Source of the DNA: Cryptomeria japonica
Lineage: Eukaryota; Streptophyta; Pinopsida; Cupressales; Cupressaceae
DNA length: 64,000 nt
Assembly (NCBI RefSeq): GCF_030272615.1
Contig: NC_081408.1
Span: forward strand, 307,461,950-307,525,949
Direction of reading: 5' to 3'
Below the pieces are notes generated by a model. The model did not search any database. It was not told the origin of the DNA and was given only the letters and a program-made list of their open reading frames with translations. Position 1 is the stretch's first letter. Each line of letters opens with the position of its first letter. A program made the position numbers and the translations under genes. Below are positions 11,501 through 22,192 of the stretch, piece by piece.

Positions 11501-11603
11501 ATATGTCATCATCAAAGAGTTTAGTTTTCTAATTGGTGAAGAGGTTGATAAACAAGATTTCTCATTATCCTCAATTTATAAGTCAATTAGGACTCTTCTT
11601 TAA
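8590..11603 (+). pseudogene. Decayed unknown element-like protein gene
   Basis: Successive open segments on the plus strand, in changing frames with stops between them: 8590-8826, 9384-9731, 9868-10143, 10156-10920 and 11265-11603. The first contains a compact block ending GDFFDTISKCSLIDQCDEID and then Lys/Arg-rich helix. 10100-10220 encodes a strongly acidic stretch (EGEEE, EHEEGEFDEEG). 10250-10650 is Ser/Thr/Pro-rich, and the last segment is helical and charged, possibly coiled coil. I do not recognise the family and see no protease, reverse transcriptase or integrase motif. The layout (front domain, acidic and low-complexity middle, coiled-coil tail) parallels the unknown gene at 30228-34252. 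It could be the only ORF of a non-autonomous retroelement whose leader is the palindrome cluster. Confidence 0.5.
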
Positions 11604-12879
11604 ATTAGTCATAGTTTTTCCTAATTTCATGTTGCACCTCCCCCTATATATATGAGGTTGCTTATTGTAATTTCTATCTATAATCTTTAATCTATATGAC
11701 AAAACTTTGTTGAAGTAAAGCGCAAAAGTGAATCTTTGTGTTCCTATCTTGATGAAATAAGAAGAAAGATTTGGCATCTAGACTTTGTGTTGGATTCATT
11801 TGTGGTTTATGGTGAAAGTGTTCTTATGTAATTTTCATTATAAATTCTTATTTTACTCAAGTAAATGAGTGTTGAGAGAACATTGTTAAAGTGTAGAGGC
11901 AATTGTTAATTTGTGAACTTTGTGTCATATTTTGACTATTGTTAAAAGAATTAGGAATTCGTGATCATGATATCATTTTTCAAGACTTTGTGTGTCATAG
12001 TATTTTCTAGTTAAATTTAGCTAAGAAATATATTAAGGTTACACTTTGAAGACTTTGTGCTTTATTGTGTCATCTTGGAAAGGAAATCATAACTTGAAGA
12101 ATATTATCATTTCATAAAAACATCATGAAAAGTGAAATTAAGAACCAATTAAAAGACTTTGTGCTTTACTTTAATTTTCTCAATTAACACATTGGGTTAC
12201 AAAAGAATTTGTAAAAAGGGTGGTTCGACAGCAGTGAATTTTAAGACTTTTAGCTTGAGCACTATTTCTCATCTCGGAGAAGCAATAGAAGATTATTTTC
12301 CTTTATAGAAACTTTGCTTCTTTTCTTATCTACATTGTATCATTCTTGCATTCTAAGTTAATTTGTAATAGTAAAATTGTAAGAATTATTGCTGCTCTAT
12401 GTTATAAATTATTTCCTAAAAAGAGAGGAAAACAATAACATCTATCTTGAAAAAAAGAGGATAGGATGATGTACCACCCATGTTAGAATAGGATTTGAAG
12501 TTGCATCATATATTATTATGATAGAGTAGTGAATCACAGGGTGAGCCTTCCCTTAAGAATCAAGAGAGATTTAATCTCATGTTGCTATGGTTGAAACCAA
12601 AATTTGGTAAACTCTTCTAGTTTGAAATTTTTTCAACCAACATGTATGTAATAGTTTTTATTGCAATGCAAAAACGATCTGTGTTTTGGTGTGGTGGTTT
12701 TTTTCCTGAAAGGGTTTTCCCATATTAAATCTTTTATAAATTTTGTATTCTTCTTAAGTCTGAAATTTATTTTTGTGTGGTTTTTCTTTTATCTATAACT
12801 TTTTTCAGTTGTTTGCAAAGAAATTTGCATTCACTCTCCTAGGGGTTTGCATTAGGAAGGTTGTTTTCACTCCTCTTCT
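11604..12879 (+). other. Noncoding region with recurrent AAGACTTTGTG word
   Basis: No gene is seen. The word AAGACTTTGTG or a one-base variant recurs near 11779, 11987, 12048 and 12155, with weaker matches near 11922 and 12241. It is often followed by CTTTA and sits in changing surroundings. The stretch lies directly 3' of the decayed ORF, so it may be that element's 3' untranslated region or LTR. Confidence 0.45.
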
Positions 12880-13518
12880 TTCCTTTCATGATCTACCCCC
12901 TCTCTATTCAAATTCTACGAGAGGAAGTTGATCCATCATTTGTTTTAGTTTAATAAAATTATTCAAGTGGAAATATTTAATTTTAATTTTGTTTGTCTTC
13001 AATGGTATTCAATTACCTTTCAGTGAAATTAAGATTTGAAAACATTATGAGTTCATGAACTTGAATATTGGCCAAAACACAACTCTTCAAAAAAAAAAAA
13101 AATTTCCTTCATTTCTCTTCCTCTTGATGATTCTGTTTTTTCAAAAGGATGAAGATTCAATGAACTTATAAGTTTGTCACCTCAAGAATTGAATAAACCA
13201 TTTTACTGATATTGGTCTTTAATGAACCAAATGGTTCAAAAACTAAATCATTCAACAAAAATAAACCTTCTGGTAGAAATTAAAATTGGTGAACCAAAAT
13301 ATTTCAGGATTATTAATTTTTGATGAATCAAATAGTTTGTGAGATATACCATCGGTAAAAAAAAGCATTTCAATAGAAATTGAATTTGGTGAACAAACAA
13401 GTTTACTAATAGAAACCTTATTGGTGAGATTTCAAGTTGGAAAACTAAGGAATTTGTGCCAACACATGAAGTTATCATCCATCAACTATTTATCAAACTT
13501 TAGAGATAATCCGCAAAC
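12880..13518. repeat. Dispersed repeat Y, copy 1
   Basis: This segment is collinear with 45990-46655. Shared landmarks in order are TCTTCAATGG, TCTCTTCCTCTTGATGAT, GAACTTAT(A/G)AGTT, AGTAGAAATTAAA-type words, TTGGTGAACCAA and ATCAAACTTTAGA. Judging from copy 2, it is probably part of a minus-strand gypsy LTR. The copy stops abruptly at 13518-13522, where another LTR begins. Confidence 0.65.
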
Positions 13519-13522
13519 ATAG

Positions 13523-13605
13523 TGTACCATCATAAATTGTCATCGAGCCAATTTACACCTCATGTTTGTGCCCCTACTTTAGCGTGTCCCTTTCTCTTAT
13601 CCTAT
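13523..13605 (+). mobile_element. LTR of family X, first piece (split by chromovirus)
   Basis: It begins TGTACCATCATAAATTG and matches, with substitutions, the start of the inverted copy whose LTR begins at 42312 on the minus strand (TGTAGTGTCATCAAATTG). It ends at the chromovirus target site and resumes at 22193. Confidence 0.55.
13601..13605. repeat. Target-site duplication CCTAT (left)
   Basis: CCTAT directly before the 3' LTR is repeated exactly after the 5' LTR at 22188-22192. A 5-bp duplication is the expected length for a Ty3/gypsy integrase. Confidence 0.9.
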
Positions 13606-15539
13606 TGATAGGGAGATTGAGTGAGAAGTTGCTCAATAGTTCTAAATTGGTTTAATCTATCAAGTGGACCCAAAGGATATGCTTTTTCTTTGTTTTCAAT
13701 TAGTGGTTTCAATAACAAACTTCAACACCCACACCTCTTCTCAAACAACCACCCCATTGTGTGTTATACAACTTTGTTCAAATTTGCTTCCTCAATGTTA
13801 CTCAAATCCTCCACCATAGGTCCACACCCCAAAATTATGTCTTAACTCTCAAAATTGATTGAAATAGGTCCATCGTGTGTATTTCAACTATTTTTCACAA
13901 GTTTGGAAGGTTCTAACATCATTTGGGCAATCAGGTTCACTTTTAGTGAAAACGGGGCTAAAAGGCTACTAGCCCGTAGAGGCCTAATTTGAGTGAAATT
14001 TTCTTATATGGTGCAACGATGGCCAAGAAAACATAGGAACCTAACTTGGATGGTGTCAACAAGGTCCAAGCTCTAGGATTTTTATGGTTTTGGCTCCTGA
14101 GAGGGTGGTTTAATGACTGTCCACATTTTTAGGCAAGAAAAGAGGGTTTTAAGAGGGTTTTGCACATGAAACAAACGAAGTCTCTTCTAAACCAAAAACC
14201 AAGATTCTAAATTCTTGGATAACCTCTAACCCATCATCTAGAACAAGTCTCCAAATCTGCCCTGCATGACATTACATCAAACACTTGCCATACAACAACA
14301 AAATGACTGTTAAAATGCATTGTCATTGCTAATTCACCATTTTTTGCTACACTTTGAAGGGTTAGAACTTAATAAATAACTTCACCAAAGCATGTAACAA
14401 TCTCCAAACACTTTTTCAACACTTGTCACAATATTCCAAGCATGAATATGTTCATTTTTCAACCTTGGATGGAAAAGGCATTAAATTTCCCAAAACTGAG
14501 TACTTGCTGCCAGGCACAACTTCACACATTTGCAAGATAAAATACTCACTATTTGGAGTTCTAAATACATTTATAACTCCAAGAAGACTAAGGCAGACCT
14601 CTTCCTTAAGTTTTTTCACTCAATTGACCTCTGAGCACAAACTTATTTGAGTCTTTTTCAAATTTACTAGCCAAGTCCATCTCCAACTTGCCTAGCATGA
14701 ACTCAAAAACACTTCCTTTGCACAACCCTGGCCGAAAGATGAATTATTTACACTATAAATGGGCAATAAAACATGTCTAATCCCATCCATGGGAGCCCGA
14801 ACCTGGAATTAGACAAGTTGATGCATTTTGGAGGCCAAAACCCTTGACATGGCAGCCAAAGAGCAAAAATGAAATAATTTTACAAAACCAACTTCCCAAT
14901 GCACAACCTGCAAAGAAATTACATAAAGTGCATTGAATATACACCAAGATCAGTGTCCAAAAGGTACAGTACGGAAATGATAAGCTACAAATGAAGCTCA
15001 AAACATGAGAAAATTGTTGCCCTTTTGATTAATTATGATAGAAAGTACAAAAGCCAACCCTATACCAAGAAGAGGGAGGAATATATATAGAATTTGAAAG
15101 TGGTTATCAATTCTTGTATGGACATAAGGCATTTTTTTGTCTTTGTTTTACAAAAAGTGTCCAAAATGACAACTTTTACAAGCAAAAATGACAATTTTTG
15201 TTGCTCCAAGTGACAATTTGAGCAACCTAACTCAACCAACCTTCCAAAATCACCTAGGAATGACTAAAAATACTTTCTAAATATGTTTCAATGCTTTCCA
15301 AAGCATGGCTAAGCCTATAAGGTGATTTTTGACTTTTTAGCCTTATTTGGCCTAGAAGCACAAAATTGACAATTCAAGCCCTAAGAAGCAAAACTTGATC
15401 TCTCAAGCACAAAATGAGATCAAACACTTATGAAATGACTAAAAAAAACCTATGAAAATGTTTCAAAACTAACAAGACACTTAAGCATGAAAAATAACAA
15501 AAAATGGAGAGTGAAGCATGACTAGGTGCTCCTACACCA
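13606..15539 (-). repeat. Chromovirus 3' LTR
   Basis: 1934 bp, collinear with 20229-22187 throughout. A TATA-like run (TATATATA) near 15079-15086 corresponds to the one in the 5' LTR. The short open frames inside it are not genes. Confidence 0.95.
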
Positions 15540-15553
15540 TACTCCCCTAAAGA
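15540..15553 (-). promoter_or_regulatory. Polypurine tract of the chromovirus
   Basis: On the minus strand the sequence just before the 3' LTR reads TTTAGGGGAGTA, a purine-rich stretch in the position where plus-strand DNA synthesis is primed in LTR retrotransposons. Confidence 0.75.
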
Positions 15554-15561
15554 CAAAGAAG

Positions 15562-17085
15562 TCATGTGACTCCTTGAGGTAGAAAAGAAGAAGGAATTCC
15601 AGACTTAGAGAAATCAGATTCATGTACCCAAGTGGCTTCTGAAAGTGGTTTATCTTTCCACTTGATGAGATGCTCCATGTACACTTGATGGCAAGTCCTC
15701 TTGTAAACTCTTGAGTCCAACACCTTTTCAACTTGAGGAATGGATGGAGGAGGCAAAGATAGGTCTGAAAAAGACTTGTGAACATCTGAAACTCTATCAT
15801 CCTCCTTAGGAAGCTGACCTTTGAATGCCACCAAATCTGAAACATTGAAAATAGGAGACAAAGAAAGATCAGTAGGCAAATCAATTTTATATGCATTAGA
15901 ACCATACTTAGCCAATATCTTGCAAGGACCTATCCACCTCATTTGGAGCTTACTAGGAACTCCCTTTTGCAATCTAGACTTGTTCAAATTCACCATCACA
16001 AAGTCCCCAACTGAAAATTGAACATCCCTCTTTGATGCATCCACTCTAGCTTTCACTTTTTGCGAGGTATCTTGAAGAGTCTTTCTCACTTGCTCATGAA
16101 CTTCCTTCATTGATTGAGCCATGTCATCTATTGTACCACTCTTTTGTTGCATGTTACCAAGATCCCTTAACTCCATGACACCTCTTGGGTGCATCCCATA
16201 AACAATCTCAAAGGGACTCTTACTAGTTGACTTGTTAACACTATCATTGTATGCAAATTCTGCCTGATGGATGAGTTGATCCCAACTTTGGCCATATTCC
16301 TTTGTCAAACACCTTAAGAGGTTGCCAAGAGTCCTATTGACCACCTCAGTTTGGCCATTAGTATATGGGTGATAAGCTGAACCAAAAGAAAGATTAGTAC
16401 CCAATTTTTTCCACAATGTCTTCCAAAAATGGCCAATAAACTTAACATCTCTATCAGAAACAATGCTAGAAGGTAATCCATGGATTCTAATCACTTCCTT
16501 GAAAAACAAATAGGCTATATGACTAGCATCATGTGTAGTCTTGCAAGGAATAAAGTGTGCCATTTTACTAAATCTATCCACAATCAGAAAGATGCTATCA
16601 AAACCAACTTGAGTCTTAGGTAAGCCTACCACAAAATCCATGCTAACACATTCCCAAGGCCTTGTAGGAATTGGAAGATGTTGATAAAGACCAACATTAG
16701 AAGTATTACCTTTTACTTTCTGACAAACCATACATTGCTCCACATACCTTTTGACATCGTGCTGCATTTTAGGCCAATAATGGAAACATTGCACCAACTC
16801 CAATGTTTTGTTGAAACCAAAATGTCCACTCAAACACCCATTATGCTTTTCTTGAATCAGATTCTCCCTCATTGAGCTTTTAGGAACACATAGCTATCCA
16901 CCTTTAAATAACAAACCATTTTGGGAAGTATAATCAACATATTCACTATGAAAAGAATTATCAAATGCTTGGCAAACCTTATAGATGGCTGCAAAATCTT
17001 CATCATTGGGATACATTTCTTTGAAGCACTCTATGTCAATACTTTGAACCTGTACTTCCTGCACTGTTAGAAGCCTTCTACTCAA
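15562..17085 (-). pseudogene. Chromovirus integrase with chromodomain
   Basis: The long open part (16872-15562, 436 aa from its first Met) holds an HHCC zinc-binding domain (H10, H17, C47, C50) and the integrase core with D79, D140 and E176. The last two are separated by exactly 35 residues, the D,D35E pattern. The C-terminal 60 residues form a chromodomain-like module (KVLDSR... HLIKWK... ATWVHESDF), which in this family binds modified histone and directs integration. The true N-terminal side extends upstream to 17085 in the same frame, interrupted by one TAG at 16894. The integrase core residues are intact; the defect is the broken polyprotein around it. Confidence 0.93.
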
Positions 17086-17551
17086 AGCATCTGCTACTTT
17101 ATTGCATTGTCCTTTCTTGTGCTTAAGAGTAAAAGTGTATGATTATAAGTACTCAACCCATTTAACATGCCTATGATTTAACTTCTTGTGAATTCAAGAA
17201 ACTCAAAACCTGATTATCTGTGTAAACAACAAACTCCTTTGGAAGCAAATAATGTCTCCACTTTCTAAGTGCTTGAAGTAAAGCATAGAGTTCCAAATCA
17301 TAGGAAGAGTACTTATTTTTAGCATCATTAAACTTTTCACTAAAGAAAGCTATAGGTCTATTATCCCGACTTAACACTGTACCTACTACAATATTACTAG
17401 CATCACATTCAATAGTAAATAACTTGTCTAAACTAGGAAGTATAAGCATTGGTTGAGAAGCAACCTTGGTTTTAAAAATTTCAAACCCCTTATTTTCTAC
17501 ATATGTCCACTGAAACTTTACCTTAGCTCCGCCTTTTATAGTATCAAGCAT
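17086..17551 (-). pseudogene. Chromovirus RNase H
   Basis: The open part 17551-17171 (126 aa) reads as the RNase H that follows reverse transcriptase in Ty3/gypsy elements: FTIECDASNIVVGTVLSRD, the PIAFFSEK motif, YDLELYALLQALRKWRHYL and VYTDNQVLSFL. It degrades the RNA strand of the RNA:DNA hybrid. A one-base deletion near 17185 shifts the frame; the true frame then continues to the integrase with a TAA stop at 17143 and contains a conserved NKVADALSRR stretch. Confidence 0.9.
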
Positions 17552-17596
17552 TGGTGCACAAATTTCACTAAACCCTCTGATGAACTTCCTGTAGAA

Positions 17597-18538
17597 CTAT
17601 GCTAAACCATGAAAACTTCGAACATCACTTGCTGATTTGGGTGTAGGCCAATTTGTGATGGCTTCCACCTTGGTTTTATCCATTTTCAAATCTCCACCTG
17701 AGATCACAAAGCCAAGATAAACCAGTTCCCATTTCATAAAATCACACTTTTCCAAATTGATTGTCAGTTGTTCATCATATAACTTGTTCAAAACAATTTC
17801 AAGATGCTTCAAATGCTCTTCTTTAGCTTTACTAAATATTAGTATGTCATCTAAGTACACCACTACAAATTTAATAATGGAATCATGCAACACTTCATTC
17901 ATGAGTCTCATGAATGTACTTGGGGAATTAGAAAGACCAAATGGCATAACTAACCACTCATAAAGACCCTCATTTATTTTGAAAGTTGTTTTCCATTCAT
18001 CACCTTCTTTTATCTTGATTTGGTGATAACCACTCTTGAAGTCAATTTTTGTGAAATACTTTGCACCTCCCAAACAATCCATCAAATCCTCAATCCTTGG
18101 AATAGGAAATATATACCTGATAATGATTCTATTAATGGCTCTTGAATTTGTGCATAATCTCCATGTACCTCCTTTCTTAGGTGCTAAAACGATAGGTATT
18201 GCACAAGGACTTATACTTGTTCTTATCAGATTTTGATCTAGGAGTTCTTGCACTTGTCTTGCCACTTCTTTGTTCTATTCAGGAGTCATCTTATAGGCTG
18301 CTTTGTTTGGTAAAGAGGCTCCTAGTATGAAGTCTATCTGATGGCTAATGGCTCTAGGAGGTGGTAAGGTTGCAGGTGTTCCATCCCTTATGATTTCCTT
18401 AAAGTTATCGAGTATTTGTTGCACTTCTTGTGGTATTTCAACCTTCTTCTCCTTCTTTTCTTCCTTGGGTGTCACTATGAGTGCAAATCCCACTCCTTTA
18501 CCCTCTTCAAGTGTGTTAATAAACTCTTTCTCATTCAC
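17597..18538 (-). pseudogene. Chromovirus reverse transcriptase
   Basis: Two segments in one frame, 18538-18275 (linker, 87 aa) and 18265-17597 (222 aa), separated by a TAG at 18275. The second carries the reverse transcriptase fingers and palm: IPIVLAPKKGGTWRLC, RYIFPIPRIEDL, FTKIDFKSGYHQIKI (first catalytic Asp), MPFGLSNSPSTF and VVVYLDDILIF (YLDD catalytic pair at residues 137-140 of the second segment). A second in-frame TAG at 17597 separates it from RNase H. The catalytic Asp residues are kept. One conserved position before the SRAINR motif reads Asn where Asp is usual. Confidence 0.95.
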
Positions 18539-18540
18539 TA

Positions 18541-20145
18541 TTAAAGCATTTGATTCTTTAACCTTTTGTCCTCTTTCTCTCCATTTAAAGACTGAATTTT
18601 GTATGTAACACCATCCTTCTGAAATGAGTAGGATTTCTTTTCACCATTGTGTATGGCTTTCTTGTCAAATTGCCAAGGTCTACCAAGAAGTAGATGGCAA
18701 GCATCCATTGGAAGAATATCACATAAGATCTTATCTTGATACCCTCCTATAGTGAATTCTACCCATGTTTGTTCATTGACAAGAACATGATGCTCCCTAT
18801 TAAACCATGTGACTTTATAGGGATGTGTGTGAGGGATTGTTTCTAGTTTGAGTTTCCTCACTGCTTCTTCTAAAAGTATGTTATCTATCGATCCTAAATC
18901 AATGACCACCTTGCATACCTTTCCCATGATCTTGCACTTAATTATAAAAAATGACCTTCTTTGAATAGGTTCCTCATTGATTGGCTCCTTTATCAAGACT
19001 CTTCTCATCATCAAACTCTCACCATCTTCTGATGTTAAGCTCACTTCATGAGACTTGCTGCTTGCTACATTTTCTTGCACATAATTCACTTTTCTTTCCC
19101 CTCCTTGTGATGAAGTGGGTTTCTTTGGACATCTGTAGGCAGGGTGCCCCAACTTCTGACAATTGTAGCATCTCATGGTGGAGAAGTAGGACCCTCTTCC
19201 TGGTCCACTAGATCTACCTCTACCTAGGTTGCTAGATCCCCTTCCTCTATATCTACTCTTGCTATATGAATCCCCACTTTGCTCAATAAGTTTGGATTCT
19301 CCTTGGGACCTTTGATCTCCTCTTCCACCAAAACTTCCTCTATGGCCTCTACCATCTCTACCCCTACCTCTACCTATATTTCTTTGTTCTTTCTTTTTCT
19401 TATTCTTCACTTCCACTTTTAGTGCTAGTTGATAGCACTTGTGAACTGTTTGTGGACATAACAAACTCATCTCTTCATGTATGTTCCATCTCAATCCATT
19501 CAAATACCTTGCTACTTTTATAATCTCATCCTCTACTACCTTGGATCTCATGCATAGTTTTTGAAACTCCTCAGTGTAGCTACAAACATCTAAGTCTTTT
19601 TGTCTCAAGTTTTGTCTTTTCCTATGTAGTTGGATCTCATAGTCTTCAGGAAGATAAGTTTCTCTAATTTTGGTTACCATTGCTTTCCAGGTGGCTATTG
19701 GTTGCTTACCTTCTTTCACCCTTTCCTCTTGGATTAACTTCCACCAAGTTAAGGTTGCCCCTCTCAACCTTGATTTTGATACTTTAACCTTTTGTGCTTC
19801 AGTTATTCCATCACATTCAATATGGTTTTCTAGGCCTTCAATCCATTCTATAAGAGCATTTGGATCCATCTTTCCACTAAAAAGAGCCACTCCCTCTAAG
19901 GTTTTACCACTCATGTCTCTCAAAGCTTTCAAGAATGGTTCTTTCTCAAGAACTGGGTCAGGTATGGGGACCTCATCTTCTATTGCCATCATTTTTCCCT
20001 TATCTCCAACCTTATCATGGACTTCTTCAGTCTTAACTTCAACTTCAACTAGTTTTGTTGCTAGTCGCTCCAACCTCACTCCGAGTGCTCTATTTTCTTC
20101 TTCTTGGTCTTTGACCTTCTTGGCTAACTCAACATTAGCCGCCAT
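18541..20145 (-). CDS. Chromovirus Gag-protease ORF
   Basis: 534 codons, uninterrupted from the first Met. Residues 10-45 look like a coiled coil. Residues 95-245 match the retrotransposon Gag core (LIEWIEGLENHIE, ATLTWWK, YTEEFQKLCMRS), which assembles the particle. Residues 257-320 are Arg/Gly-rich, followed by one CCHC zinc knuckle (C326, C329, H334, C339) that binds RNA. An aspartic-protease domain starts near residue 405, but its active site reads VIDLGSIDN: the family's D-(S/T)-G is D-L-G here, so the protease should be inactive. The ORF ends at a frameshift: the pol frame resumes one base out of phase around 18560, giving a short false C-terminus. The start codon lies about 80 bp downstream of the primer site. 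Confidence 0.93.
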   Translation of the reverse strand: MAANVELAKKVKDQEEENRALGVRLERLATKLVEVEVKTEEVHDKVGDKGKMMAIEDEVPIPDPVLEKEPFLKALRDMSGKTLEGVALFSGKMDPNALIEWIEGLENHIECDGITEAQKVKVSKSRLRGATLTWWKLIQEERVKEGKQPIATWKAMVTKIRETYLPEDYEIQLHRKRQNLRQKDLDVCSYTEEFQKLCMRSKVVEDEIIKVARYLNGLRWNIHEEMSLLCPQTVHKCYQLALKVEVKNKKKKEQRNIGRGRGRDGRGHRGSFGGRGDQRSQGESKLIEQSGDSYSKSRYRGRGSSNLGRGRSSGPGRGSYFSTMRCYNCQKLGHPAYRCPKKPTSSQGGERKVNYVQENVASSKSHEVSLTSEDGESLMMRRVLIKEPINEEPIQRRSFFIIKCKIMGKVCKVVIDLGSIDNILLEEAVRKLKLETIPHTHPYKVTWFNREHHVLVNEQTWVEFTIGGYQDKILCDILPMDACHLLLGRPWQFDKKAIHNGEKKSYSFQKDGVTYKIQSLNGEKEDKRLKNQML

Positions 20146-20206
20146 GTTTTCTTCTAAGGATTCTATTGATCCTAAGTCAATTTGTTTTGTCTTTTCACTT
20201 GAATCT

Positions 20207-20226
20207 TACTCAAGCTCTGATACCAC
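20207..20226 (-). promoter_or_regulatory. Primer binding site, initiator methionine tRNA type
   Basis: On the minus strand, directly downstream of the 5' LTR end (CTATCA), the sequence reads TAGTGGTATCAGAGCTTGAG. TGGTATCAGAGC is the classical plant retrotransposon primer site complementary to the 3' end of initiator tRNA-Met. Confidence 0.93.
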
Positions 20227-20228
20227 TA

Positions 20229-22187
20229 TGATAGGGAGATTGAGTGAGAAGTTGCTCAATAGTTCTAAATTGGTTTAATCTATCAAGTGGACCTAAAGGA
20301 TATGATTTTTCTTTGTTTTCAATTAGTGTTTGCAATAAAGAAACTTCAACACCCACGCCTCTTCTCAAACAACCACCCCATTGTGTGTTATACAACTTTG
20401 TTCAAGCTTGCTTCCTCAATGTTACTCAAATCCTCCACCACAGGTCCACACCCAAAAATTATGTCTTAATTATCAAAATTGATTTAAATAGGTCCATCAT
20501 GTGTCTTTAAACTATTTTTCACAAGTTTGGAAGGTTCTAACATCATTTGGGCAATCAGGTTCACTTTTAGTGAAAACGGGGCTAAAAGGCTACTAGCCTG
20601 TGGATGCCTAGCTTAAGTGAAATTTTCTTATATGGTGCAACGATGGCCAAGAAAACCTAGGAACCTAACTTGGATGGTGTAAAAAAGGTCCAAGCTCAAG
20701 TATTTTTATGGTTTTGGCTCCTGAGAGGGTGGTTTAATGACTGTCCAAATTTTCAGGCAAGAAAAGAGGGTTTTAAGAGGGTTTTGCACATGAAACAAAC
20801 GAAGTCTCTTCTAAACCACAAACCAAGCTTCTAAATTATTGTAGAACCTCTTCCCCATAATTTATAACAATTATCCAACTCTTCCCTGCATGACATTACA
20901 TCAAACACTTGTCATACAACAACAAAATGACTGTTAAAATGCATTGTCACTGCTAATTCATTATTTTTTGCTGCACTTTGAAGGGTTAGAACTTAATAAA
21001 TAACTTCACCAAAGAATGTAACAATCTCCAAACACTTTTTCAACACTTTTCACAAGATTCCAAGTATGAATATGTTCATTTATCAACCTTGGATGCAAAA
21101 GACATTAAATTTCCCAAAACTGAGTACTTGCTACCAGCCACAACTCCACACATTTGCAAGATGAAATACTCACTGTTTGGAGCTCTAAATACATCTAAAA
21201 CTCCAAGAATACTATGGAAGACCTCTTCCTTAAGTTTTTTCACTCAATTGACCTTTGAGCACAAACTTATTTGAGTCTTTTTCAAATTTACTAGCCAAGT
21301 CCATCTCCAACTTGCCTAGTATGAACTCAAAAACACTTCCTTTGCACAACCCTGGCCAAAAGATGAATTATTTACATTGTACATGGAAAATAAAATTTTT
21401 CTAATTCCATCCATGGGTTCCCAAACCTGGAATTAGACAAGTTGATGCATTTTGGAGGCCAAAACCTTTGACAGGGCAGCCAAAGAGAAAAAATGAAACA
21501 ATTTTACAAAACCAACTTCCCAATGCACAACCTACAAAGAAATTACATAAAGTGAATTGAATGTATACCAAGATCACTATCCAAAAGGTACAGTACAAAA
21601 ATGATAAGCTACAGTACGGATTGCTATACAAATGAAGCTCAAAACATGAGAAAAATCAGAAAATTGCTGCCCTTTTGATTAATTATGATAGAAAGTACAA
21701 AATCCAACCCTATACCAAGAAGAGGGAGGCATATATAACATTTTAAAGTGGTTATCAATTCTTGTACAGACATAAGGCATTTTTTTGTCTTCTTTTTATA
21801 AAAAGTGTCCAAAATGACAACTTTTACAAGCAAAAATGACAACTTTTGTTGCTCCAAGTGACAATTTGAGAAACCTAACTCAACCAACCTTCCAAAATCA
21901 CCTAGGAATGACTAAAAAAACTTTCTAAATATGTTTCAACTCTTTCCAAAGCATGGCTAATCTTATAAGGCGATTTTCCACTTTTTAGCCTTATTTGGCC
22001 TAGAAGCACAAAATTGACAATTCAAGCCCTAAGAAGAAAAACTTGATCTCTCAAGCACAAAATGAGATCAAAAACTTATTAAATGACTAAAAAAAACCTA
22101 TGAAAACATTTCAAAACTTACAAGACACTTAAGAATGAAAAATACCAAAAAATGGAGATTAAAGCATGACTAAGTGCTCCTGCACCA
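20229..22187 (-). repeat. Chromovirus 5' LTR
   Basis: 1959 bp, collinear with 13606-15539. It begins TGGTG and ends CTATCA on the minus strand. It carries the promoter, transcription start and polyadenylation region of the element. Confidence 0.95.
21729..21742 (-). promoter_or_regulatory. TATA-like box in the 5' LTR
   Basis: On the minus strand the sequence reads GTTATATATGCC, about 450 bp into the LTR. This is a plausible U3/R boundary position. The 3' LTR has TATATATA at the same place. Confidence 0.5.
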
Positions 22188-22192
22188 CCTAT
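22188..22192. repeat. Target-site duplication CCTAT (right)
   Basis: Exact copy of 13601-13605. Confidence 0.9.

Larger units (their letters stand above)
13606..22187 (-). mobile_element. Ty3/gypsy chromovirus, near complete, minus strand
   Basis: Full anatomy read on the minus strand: 5' LTR (22187-20229), primer site, gag and protease, reverse transcriptase, RNase H, integrase, chromodomain, polypurine tract, 3' LTR (15539-13606). Both LTRs begin TG and end CA, and the element is flanked by CCTAT on each side. Length is 8582 bp. The chromodomain after integrase and the methionine primer site place it among plant chromoviruses. It is inactive: two frameshifts (near 18560 and 17185) and in-frame stops at 18275, 17597, 17143 and 16894 split the polyprotein. 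The LTRs differ by scattered substitutions and small indels, so the insertion is not recent. It sits inside an older LTR of family X. Confidence 0.95.

Noticed and set aside
13621-15001. Short open frames inside the chromovirus 3' LTR (and equivalents in the 5' LTR)
   Set aside because: They lie in LTR sequence, are not conserved as frames between the two LTR copies, and lack motifs.
18540-18570. Programmed frameshift between gag and pol of the chromovirus
   Set aside because: Chromoviruses of this type usually have one continuous ORF, and the element carries other lesions, so a simple indel is the likelier reason.
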